From the NCBI GenBank assembly GCA_002377245.1, contig DFPL01000329.1, forward strand, positions 1 through 23,370: a DNA stretch of 23,370 nt, read 5' to 3'. This stretch comes from Enterobacteriaceae bacterium UBA3516 (GTDB taxonomy: Bacteria > Pseudomonadota > Gammaproteobacteria > Enterobacterales > Enterobacteriaceae). Below the pieces are notes generated by a model that was not told the DNA's origin, searched no databases, and saw only the letters and a program-made list of their open reading frames with translations. Below, piece after piece: positions 6,374-12,847 of the stretch; the stretch's first letter is position 1, and every line of letters begins with the position of its first letter. Both the position numbers and the translations under genes were made by a program.

Positions 6374-6402
6374 ACTATAGCCACCCTGATGAGAGGATTC
6401 AA
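6374..6402 (-). promoter_or_regulatory. Sigma-70 promoter for zapA
   Basis: On the minus strand, TTGAAT (6402-6397) and TATAGT (6379-6374) are separated by exactly 17 bases. They match the -35 consensus at 4/6 and the -10 consensus at 5/6. The expected start is about 60 bases before the zapA start codon. Transcripts from here could also run on into ssrS and fau. Confidence 0.6.
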
Positions 6403-6522
6403 GCTCTTTGCTATACCTTTTAGTACGTGCAACCGCATGTAACGTGAAGCACGACGGGTATATCACCAGGGTCCAAAGTGGTAGCATACCATGAATATTC
6501 TCCCCAACGGCGACGAATGCGA

Positions 6523-7101
6523 ATGTCTATACAGAACGAAATACCTGGTTACAACGATGTTGGTAAGTTACTCAACCAACAGGGCGTGGGACTTATCCCC
6601 GCCGAAATGCATGGACTGATTGCCGGGATGCTGTGTGGCGGCAATGGCGATACCAGCTGGCAGCCGATGCTGCATGAGCTGACAAACGAAGGTCTGGCGT
6701 TCGGTCACGAACTGGCTGAGGCGCTGCGCAGCATGCATGCCGCTACCAGTGACTCGCTGGAAGATGACGGCTTCCTGTTTCAACTCTATCTGCCAACCGG
6801 TGACGACGTGAGCGTATTCGATCGCGCCGATGCGCTGGCGGGCTGGGTAAACCACTTCCTGCTGGGGCTTGGCGTCACACAGCCGAAGCTGGACAAAGTG
6901 ACCGGTGAAACGGGTGAAGCTATCGACGATTTGCGCAACATTGCGCAGCTCGGATACGACGAAGATGAAGACCAGGAAGAGCTCGAAATGTCTCTGGAAG
7001 AGATAATCGAGTATGTGCGTGTTGCCGCGTTGCTGTGCCATGATTCTTTCACTCGCCAGCAGCCGACCGCCCCTGAAGTGCGTAAACCTACCCTGCATTA
7101 A
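6523..7101 (+). CDS. ygfB: UPF0149 family protein YgfB
   Basis: This is a small acidic cytosolic protein of the UPF0149/YgfB family; its function in this organism is not established. The ATG at 6523 gives 192 residues and the start MSIQNEIPGY, as in E. coli; the frame stays open to GTG 6478 but that extension has no support. Residues near 140-165 are extremely acidic (YDEDEDQEELEMSLEEIIEY). The region FDRADALAGWVNHFLLGLG is the most conserved part of the family. It is the first gene of the run ygfB-pepP-ubiH-ubiI, with 24 bases to pepP, so co-transcription is likely. The ribosome binding site is weak, and I see no convincing promoter in the 214 bases upstream beyond a TATATC at 6459. Confidence 0.95.
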   Translation: MSIQNEIPGYNDVGKLLNQQGVGLIPAEMHGLIAGMLCGGNGDTSWQPMLHELTNEGLAFGHELAEALRSMHAATSDSLEDDGFLFQLYLPTGDDVSVFDRADALAGWVNHFLLGLGVTQPKLDKVTGETGEAIDDLRNIAQLGYDEDEDQEELEMSLEEIIEYVRVAALLCHDSFTRQQPTAPEVRKPTLH

Positions 7102-7125
7102 TGTGTCTCGTCTACTGGAGGTGTC

Positions 7126-8442
7126 ATGACACAGTCTGAGTTTCTCCGTCGCCGCCAGGCGCTACTCGCGCACATGGCACCGGCCAGTGCGGCGCTGATC
7201 TTTGCGGCACCGGAAGCCACCCGCAGTGCCGATAGTGAATATCCCTATCGTCAAAACAGCGATTTCTGGTACTTCACGGGTTTTAACGAACCGGAAGCGG
7301 TACTAGTGCTGATTAAAAGTGATGACACCCACAACCACAGCGTGGTGTTCAACCGTATCCGCGACAAAACCGCAGAGATCTGGTTTGGACGCCGCCTGGG
7401 CCAGGAGGCCGCGCCAGAAAAGCTGGCAGTAGACAGAGCGCTGCCCTTTCCTGAAATCGGCAAACACCTGCCTGCACTGCTCAATGGGCTTGATACGGTC
7501 TACCATGCGCAGGGTGAATACGCGTATGCCGATGACATCGTTTTTGCCGCGCTGGATAAACTGCGCAAAGGGGCACGGCAAAACCTCACCGCGCCTGGCA
7601 CCCTGACCGACTGGCGCCCCGTCGTGCACAACCTGCGCCTGTTTAAATCGCCTGAAGAAATTGATGTTATGCGCCGTGCCGGTGAGATTTCCGCGCTGGC
7701 GCATACCCGTGCGATGCAAACCTGCAAACCTGGCATGTTCGAGTACCAACTGGAGGGGGAAATTCAGCACGAATTTAACCGTCACGGCGCGCGTTTCCCC
7801 TCCTATAACACCATTGTCGGCTCCGGTGAAAATGGCTGCATTCTGCACTACACCGAAAACGAGAGCGTAATGCGTGATGGCGACCTGGTGCTGATTGACG
7901 CCGGTTGCGAATACCAGGGCTATGCCGGTGACATCACCCGTACCTTCCCGGTAAACGGCAAATTCTCACCGGCGCAGCGCGAGGTTTACGATATTGTTCT
8001 GTCTTCGCTTGAGACGGCATTAAGCCTGTTCCGCCCGGGAACCTCGATTCAGGAGGTCACCGGCGAAGTGGTTCGCATCATGATTACCGGCCTGGTTAAG
8101 CTGGGGATTCTGCATGGCGACGTAGAAACACTGATCGTGGAAAACGCCCACCGACCTTACTTTATGCATGGCCTGAGCCACTGGCTGGGGCTGGATGTAC
8201 ATGATGTTGGCGTTTACGGTCAGGATCGCTCCCGCGTACTTGAACCGGGGATGGTTATCACGGTTGAGCCTGGCCTTTATATTTCGCCAGATGCGGATGT
8301 GCCGGAGGCGTACAAGGGCATCGGCATTCGTATTGAGGATGACATCGTCATCACTGAAGACGGCAATGAAAACCTGACGGCCAGCGTTGTTAAAAATGCC
8401 GATGATATTGAAGCCTTGATGGCGGTGGCACGTTCCTCATGA
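7126..8442 (+). CDS. pepP: Xaa-Pro aminopeptidase PepP
   Basis: PepP is a cytosolic manganese enzyme that removes an N-terminal residue when proline is second (aminopeptidase P, family M24B). The product has 438 residues against 441 in E. coli; the difference is at the N-terminus. The creatinase-like N-terminal domain covers about 1-170 and the pita-bread catalytic domain 175-435. All five metal ligands are present in family contexts: Asp258 (LIDAG), Asp269 (GDITR), His352 (HGLSHWLG), Glu381 (VEPGLY) and Glu404 (IRIEDD). His348 and His359 are also kept. The ATG follows a good GGAGGTG. The gene overlaps ubiH by 4 bases (ATGA), which points to translational coupling, the same arrangement as in E. 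coli. Confidence 0.98.
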   Translation: MTQSEFLRRRQALLAHMAPASAALIFAAPEATRSADSEYPYRQNSDFWYFTGFNEPEAVLVLIKSDDTHNHSVVFNRIRDKTAEIWFGRRLGQEAAPEKLAVDRALPFPEIGKHLPALLNGLDTVYHAQGEYAYADDIVFAALDKLRKGARQNLTAPGTLTDWRPVVHNLRLFKSPEEIDVMRRAGEISALAHTRAMQTCKPGMFEYQLEGEIQHEFNRHGARFPSYNTIVGSGENGCILHYTENESVMRDGDLVLIDAGCEYQGYAGDITRTFPVNGKFSPAQREVYDIVLSSLETALSLFRPGTSIQEVTGEVVRIMITGLVKLGILHGDVETLIVENAHRPYFMHGLSHWLGLDVHDVGVYGQDRSRVLEPGMVITVEPGLYISPDADVPEAYKGIGIRIEDDIVITEDGNENLTASVVKNADDIEALMAVARSS

Positions 8443-9617
8443 GTGTGATCATCGTAGGGGGCGGGATGACGGGCGCGACGCTCGCGCTGGCGCTCTCACA
8501 GTTAACGCAGGGGCGGCTACCGGTTCACCTGGTTGAAGCGACAATGCCTGACTCGATGGCTCACCCGGGTTTTGATGCCCGTGCCATTGCGCTGGCGGCG
8601 GGTACCTGCCAGCAGTTAGCGCGTGTCGGCATCTGGTCGCATCTTGCAAAAAGGGCGACGCCGATTACCACCGTGCATGTCAGCGATCGTGGGCATGCGG
8701 GTTTTGTTACCTTAAGCGCCCAGGATTACCGTATTGCCGCGCTGGGCCAGGTCGTCGAACTGCACGATGTAGGGCATGCACTGTTTTCTCTCCTGCAAAA
8801 AGCGCCGGGCGTGACGTTGCATTGCCCGGCACGGGTCAGCAGCTTTACGCGCGATGAACAGCAGGTCAGCGTGACGCTGGACAGCGGCGAGATTATCCAC
8901 GGTAGTTTACTGGTTGCGGCAGATGGCTCACGTTCGGCCCTGGGGGCGCAGTGTGGTATTCGTTGGCAGCAGGTGCCGTATCAGCAGGTTGCCGTGATTG
9001 CCAACGTGACTACCGCAGTGGCTCATCAGGGCCGCGCATTTGAACGCTTTACCTCCTCCGGGCCGCTGGCGATGCTGCCTATGTCTCAGGGGCGCTGTTC
9101 ACTGGTCTGGTGTCATCCGCTGGAGAAACAGCAGCAGGTGCTAAACTGGAGCGATGAGAAATTCTGCCATGAGTTGCAAAAAGCTTTTGGCTGGCGACTG
9201 GGCAAAATCGTTCATGCCGGTGCACGCAGCGCATATCCGCTGGCGTTAACCACCGCATCATCCCCTGTTTCGCACCGTACCGTGCTGGTGGGCAATGCGG
9301 CGCAGACGCTGCATCCTATCGCCGGGCAGGGGTTTAACCTCGGCATGCGAGACGTCATGAGTCTGGCGGAGATCGTCGCAGACGCCTGGGCTGCACAACG
9401 CGACGTGGGGGATTATTCGGTTCTGACCGGTTATCGCGATCGTCGCCATGCAGATAAGCAGGCCACTATCGGGGTGACGGACGGCTTAGTACATTTGTTT
9501 GCCAATCGCTGGGCGCCGCTGGTCGTGGGGCGTAATGCGGGGCTGATGGCAATGGAATTATTTACCCCAGCGCGCGATGCGCTGGCGCAGCGTACCCTGG
9601 GTTGGGTGGCGCGTTAA
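8439..9617 (+). CDS. ubiH: 2-octaprenyl-6-methoxyphenol hydroxylase UbiH
   Basis: UbiH is an FAD-dependent monooxygenase that hydroxylates C1 of the ubiquinone precursor ring under oxygen, as part of a soluble Ubi complex. The product has 392 residues, the E. coli length. The Rossmann GGGMTG motif is at 7-12, the DG motif (AADGSRSALG) near 162, and the second FAD motif near 285-302 reads GNAAQTLHPIAGQGFNLG. The GN in place of the usual GD is also what I recall in E. coli UbiH, so it is not a defect. The start codon overlaps the pepP stop, and ubiI follows after 28 bases. Confidence 0.97.
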   Translation: MSVIIVGGGMTGATLALALSQLTQGRLPVHLVEATMPDSMAHPGFDARAIALAAGTCQQLARVGIWSHLAKRATPITTVHVSDRGHAGFVTLSAQDYRIAALGQVVELHDVGHALFSLLQKAPGVTLHCPARVSSFTRDEQQVSVTLDSGEIIHGSLLVAADGSRSALGAQCGIRWQQVPYQQVAVIANVTTAVAHQGRAFERFTSSGPLAMLPMSQGRCSLVWCHPLEKQQQVLNWSDEKFCHELQKAFGWRLGKIVHAGARSAYPLALTTASSPVSHRTVLVGNAAQTLHPIAGQGFNLGMRDVMSLAEIVADAWAAQRDVGDYSVLTGYRDRRHADKQATIGVTDGLVHLFANRWAPLVVGRNAGLMAMELFTPARDALAQRTLGWVAR

Positions 9618-9645
9618 CGTCTGAATCAGGCTTCTGGAGTGATGT

Positions 9646-10848
9646 GTGCAAAGTGTTGATGTGGCAATTGTTGGCGGCGGCATGGTCGGTCTGGCACTGG
9701 CGTGTGGATTGCAGGGAAGTGGGCTGCGTGTAGCCGTGCTGGAACAGCATGCGCCCATGCCGGTGCGTGATGACGCTGCACCACAGCTACGTGTTTCCGC
9801 CATTAACGCAGCCAGCGAAAAACTGCTTACCCGCCTGGGCGTCTGGTCCTCCATCACCGCACGCCGTGTGAGTTGTTACCACGGTATGGAAGTGTGGGAC
9901 AAAGACAGTTTTGGTCGCATCGCGTTTGATGATACGAGCCTGGGCTACAGCCATCTGGGGCATATTGTTGAAAACGGCGTGATTCAGCAGGCGCTGTGGG
10001 AAAAGGTCCAGCAGTGTTCCGACGTCACGCTGAACGTACCGGCTACGTTGCAGCAGGTGGCGTGGGGGGAGAACGAAGCCTTCATCACGTTGCAGGACGG
10101 GGGCATGCTCACTGCGCGTCTGGTCGTTGGCGCGGATGGCGCAAACTCGTGGTTACGTAACAAAGCTGATATTCCGCTTACCTACTGGGATTACGGCCAT
10201 CATGCGCTGGTTGCCACTATTCACACGGTGGAACCCCACCAGGGCGTGGCGCGTCAGGTTTTCCATGACGAAAGCATTCTGGCGTTTTTACCGCTGTCCG
10301 ATCCTCATCTCTGTTCAATTGTCTGGTCTCTTCCACCAGAGCAGGCTGAGCGGATACAGCAGATGAGTGAAGATGAGTTCAATCAGGCCCTTTGTGTGGC
10401 CTTTGATAACCGTCTGGGCTTATGTCGCGTTGAAAGCGAACGGCAGCTTTATCCGTTGACCGGGCGTTATGCCCGGCAGTTTGCAGGCCACCGACTGGCG
10501 CTGGTGGGGGATGCGGCACACACCATTCATCCGCTCGCCGGTCAGGGCGTTAACCTCGGCTTTATGGATGCGGCGGAGTTGATCGCTGAGCTGAGACGTT
10601 TGCACAGCCAGGGGAAAGACATCGGCCAGCATATGTACCTGCGTCGTTATGAGCGCAGCCGTAAGCACAGCGCGGCAGTGATGCTGGCGGGGATGCAGGG
10701 TTTTCGCGAACTCTTCACCGGCACGCATCCGGCGAAAAAGCTCCTGCGCGATATTGGCCTCAAACTGGCCGACACGCTTCCTGGCGTTAAACCTCAATTA
10801 TTGCGTCAGGCTATGGGCTTACATTCTCTCCCGGAGTGGTTACGTTAA
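9646..10848 (+). CDS. ubiI: 2-octaprenylphenol hydroxylase UbiI (VisC)
   Basis: UbiI is the FAD monooxygenase that performs the C5 hydroxylation in aerobic ubiquinone synthesis; it is a paralogue of UbiH next door. The GTG at 9646 is chosen because CTGGAG lies about 8 bases upstream and the product then begins MQSVDVAIVGGG, as in E. coli, with 400 residues. The FAD-binding GGGMVG is at 10-15, the DG motif (GADGANSWLR) at 162-171, and GDAAHTIHPLAGQG at 288-301. It is the last gene of the ygfB-pepP-ubiH-ubiI run; a hairpin (10863-10883) follows 14 bases after the stop. Confidence 0.97.
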   Translation: MQSVDVAIVGGGMVGLALACGLQGSGLRVAVLEQHAPMPVRDDAAPQLRVSAINAASEKLLTRLGVWSSITARRVSCYHGMEVWDKDSFGRIAFDDTSLGYSHLGHIVENGVIQQALWEKVQQCSDVTLNVPATLQQVAWGENEAFITLQDGGMLTARLVVGADGANSWLRNKADIPLTYWDYGHHALVATIHTVEPHQGVARQVFHDESILAFLPLSDPHLCSIVWSLPPEQAERIQQMSEDEFNQALCVAFDNRLGLCRVESERQLYPLTGRYARQFAGHRLALVGDAAHTIHPLAGQGVNLGFMDAAELIAELRRLHSQGKDIGQHMYLRRYERSRKHSAAVMLAGMQGFRELFTGTHPAKKLLRDIGLKLADTLPGVKPQLLRQAMGLHSLPEWLR

Positions 10849-10862
10849 CCCCGTCACATTTC

Positions 10863-10883
10863 CCTTCCCCTTAACGGGGAAGG
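10863..10883 (+). terminator. Hairpin after ubiI
   Basis: An 8-bp perfect stem (CCTTCCCC 10863-10870 with GGGGAAGG 10876-10883) has a 5-nt loop and starts 14 bases after the ubiI stop. No T run follows, so it is a possible terminator or 3'-end stabiliser rather than a clear intrinsic terminator. Confidence 0.4.
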
Positions 10884-11163
10884 CTCGCCTTCGCTCATTT
10901 GAGAAATTCTAATTTTACCGCATTTTTCGGATTAGATTTTCTCATCCCTCGGATTTTGTTCATCGGGAAAAATATCTCTTTTGCAGAAGCAATAACTGCC
11001 TATTGGGGCGGCATCTCGAATTTCCTGGCGTTAAATATCCTGGATCTGCTGTTTTAGTAGATTAATCCTCTGGGAGGGTTTTTATCAAAAAAGGTCATAA
11101 GCTAATGTGATGACCCATTTTCTCTTATGGTTAAGCGTCGTTTTCGGTGGTAAGTTCAGGCAA

Positions 11164-11179
11164 AAGTGAACGTTTGCGT
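11164..11179 (-). promoter_or_regulatory. PurR box in the gcvT leader/promoter
   Basis: On the minus strand the 16-mer ACGCAAACGTTCACTT matches the PurR consensus (ANGCAAACGTTTNCNT) with one mismatch, at position 12. It lies 89 bases before the gcvT start codon. PurR is known to repress gcvTHP in E. coli from a site overlapping the transcription start, which agrees with this position. Confidence 0.75.
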
Positions 11180-11268
11180 CGGCAGCCGGGATCGGTGTTG
11201 ACGCGCTGTCATCCGCTGGGTTTTTTCACTCAAAAACGTGATAGCCCTGCTTATTCGACGAGGAAAAG

Positions 11269-12363
11269 ATGGCTCAGCAGACTCCTTTGTATGAACAACA
11301 CATTCTGTGCGGCGCCCGCATGGTGGATTTCCATGGCTGGATGATGCCACTGCATTATGGCTCGCAGATCGATGAGCATCACGCAGTGCGAAACGATGCC
11401 GGTATGTTCGATGTCTCGCATATGACGATTGTCGACTTACATGGCAGCCGTACCCGCGAATTTTTACGTTATCTGTTAGCAAACGATGTCGCAAAACTCA
11501 CCAAACCCGGCAAAGCGCTTTACAGCGGCATGCTCAATGCATCAGGTGGGGTGATTGATGATCTTATCGTTTATTACTTTACCGAAGACTTCTTCCGCCT
11601 CGTTGTAAACTCCGCCACCCGCGAAAAAGACCTCTCCTGGATTACCCAACACGCAGAACCTTTTGCCATCGACATCACCGTTCGCGACGACCTGTCGTTG
11701 ATTGCCGTTCAGGGGCCGAATGCGCAGGCGAAGGCTGCCACGCTGTTCACCGACGAACAGCGTCAGGCGGTCGAAGGGATGAAACCCTTCTTCGGCGTTG
11801 AAGCCGGCGACCGGTTTATTGCGACGACCGGTTATACCGGTGAAGCCGGTTATGAAATTGCGCTACCGAGTGAACAGGCTGCCGGTTTCTGGCAGGCGCT
11901 GGTTGCTGCTGGCGTTAAGCCCTGTGGTCTCGGCGCGCGCGATACTTTACGCCTTGAAGCAGGCATGAACTTGTACGGTCAGGAGATGGACGAGGGTGTT
12001 TCGCCGCTCGCCGCCAATATGGGCTGGACCATTGCCTGGGAACCGGCCGATCGTGACTTTATCGGGCGTGAAGCGCTTGAAGCCCAGCGTGAAAAGGGCA
12101 CCGAACAACTGGTCGGGCTGGTGATGACCGAAAAAGGCGTGCTGCGCAATGAACTCCCGGTGCGTTTTACCGATGCGCACGGCAACCCGCAGGAAGGTGT
12201 GATCACCAGCGGTACATTCTCACCAACGCTTGGCTACAGTATTGCACTGGCACGCGTGCCGGCAGGCATCGGTGATACGGCAATCGTCCAGATCCGTAAC
12301 CGTGAAATGCCGGTAAAAGTGACGAAACCTGTTTTTGTACGCGCTGGCAAAGCCGTCGCGTGA
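11269..12363 (+). CDS. gcvT: Glycine cleavage system T protein (aminomethyltransferase)
   Basis: GcvT takes the aminomethyl group carried on lipoyl-GcvH, releases ammonia and makes 5,10-methylene-THF. The 364-residue product has the E. coli length. The folate-binding region is visible around residues 90-100 (ASGGVIDDLIVY, with the conserved acidic pair 97-98) and in the later block TGYTGEAGYE. The C-terminal beta-barrel domain begins near residue 280. The ATG at 11269 has a good ribosome binding site (GAGGAAAAG). It is the first gene of gcvTHP; gcvH begins 25 bases after its stop. It is related in fold to ygfZ, 8 kb downstream. Confidence 0.98.
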   Translation: MAQQTPLYEQHILCGARMVDFHGWMMPLHYGSQIDEHHAVRNDAGMFDVSHMTIVDLHGSRTREFLRYLLANDVAKLTKPGKALYSGMLNASGGVIDDLIVYYFTEDFFRLVVNSATREKDLSWITQHAEPFAIDITVRDDLSLIAVQGPNAQAKAATLFTDEQRQAVEGMKPFFGVEAGDRFIATTGYTGEAGYEIALPSEQAAGFWQALVAAGVKPCGLGARDTLRLEAGMNLYGQEMDEGVSPLAANMGWTIAWEPADRDFIGREALEAQREKGTEQLVGLVMTEKGVLRNELPVRFTDAHGNPQEGVITSGTFSPTLGYSIALARVPAGIGDTAIVQIRNREMPVKVTKPVFVRAGKAVA

Positions 12364-12388
12364 TTCATTCTTATTTGGAGATTTTGTG

Positions 12389-12775
12389 ATGAGCAACGTA
12401 CCTGCAGAACTGAAATACAGTAAAGAACACGAGTGGCTGCGTAAAGAAGCGGACGGCTCTTATACCGTGGGCATCACCGAGCACGCGCAGGAACTGCTGG
12501 GCGATATGGTTTTTATTGATTTGCCGGAAGTGGGCGCCACGGTCACCGCAGGCGATGACTGCGCGGTTGCCGAATCGGTAAAAGCAGCTTCCGATATTTA
12601 TGCACCGATCGGTGGCGAAATTGTTGCCGTGAACGAAGCTCTGGCTGATGCTCCAGAACGGGTTAACAGCGAGCCATACGGTGAAGGCTGGATTTTCAAA
12701 ATCAAAGCCAGCGACGAAGCGGAAGTTGATGCGCTGTTGAGTGCAACAGAATATGCAGCACTGTTAGAAGATTAA
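12389..12775 (+). CDS. gcvH: Glycine cleavage system H protein (lipoyl carrier)
   Basis: GcvH is the small lipoylated shuttle that carries the aminomethyl group from GcvP to GcvT and is then reoxidised by Lpd, which is encoded elsewhere. The ATG at 12389 gives 128 residues beginning MSNVPAELKYSKEHEW, one shorter than E. coli (129), ending LLED without the final Glu. The lipoylation site is Lys65 in the ESVKAASD motif. TTGGAG lies about 10 bases upstream. The frame stays open further upstream into gcvT, but that extension is not real. A hairpin occupies the 72-base gap to gcvP. Confidence 0.98.
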   Translation: MSNVPAELKYSKEHEWLRKEADGSYTVGITEHAQELLGDMVFIDLPEVGATVTAGDDCAVAESVKAASDIYAPIGGEIVAVNEALADAPERVNSEPYGEGWIFKIKASDEAEVDALLSATEYAALLED

Positions 12776-12788
12776 TCATCGTTATTCC

Positions 12789-12809
12789 CCCTCTCCTAAA
12801 GGGAGAGGG
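12789..12809 (+). repeat. Hairpin element between gcvH and gcvP
   Basis: CCCTCTCC (12789-12796) pairs with GGAGAGGG (12802-12809), plus a T-G pair, around an AAA loop. The arms share the 8-bp core of the hairpin between yggE and argP (1180-1203), so these are copies of one intergenic element. Here it lies inside an operon, 13 bases after the gcvH stop and 38 bases before gcvP. It has no T run, so it more likely affects mRNA decay or partial termination. Confidence 0.6.
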
Positions 12810-12847
12810 AACGTAAATTCACTTGCACGTTTCAGGAACCCTCGCTC

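Larger units (their letters stand above)
10849..11268 (+). promoter_or_regulatory. Control region of the gcvTHP operon (420 bp without a gene)
   Basis: No credible coding sequence is present. In E. coli the equivalent region is controlled by GcvA/GcvR, Lrp, PurR and CRP. CTAAT pentamers, the core known to matter for GcvA binding, occur at 10909-10913 and 11102-11106, and in reverse at 10931-10935. A CRP-type half site (TGTGA) is at 11106-11110. A PurR box lies at 11164-11179. If PurR binds across the start as in E. coli, transcription would begin near 11165 and leave a leader of about 100 nt; I do not see clear -10/-35 hexamers at that spacing (TAAGTT at 11151 is the nearest). AT-rich blocks around 10900-11100 would suit Lrp. 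No glycine riboswitch fold is apparent. Confidence 0.7.

Noticed and set aside
8439..9617. UbiH GN in place of the usual GD of the second FAD motif as a damaged active site
   Set aside because: As I recall, E. coli UbiH has the same GNAAQTLHP sequence, so it is a normal trait of this subfamily.
10849..11268. Glycine riboswitch before gcvT
   Set aside because: I see no tandem aptamer-like conserved core, and enterobacteria regulate gcvTHP through GcvA/GcvR, PurR and Lrp; GcvA and PurR motifs are present instead.
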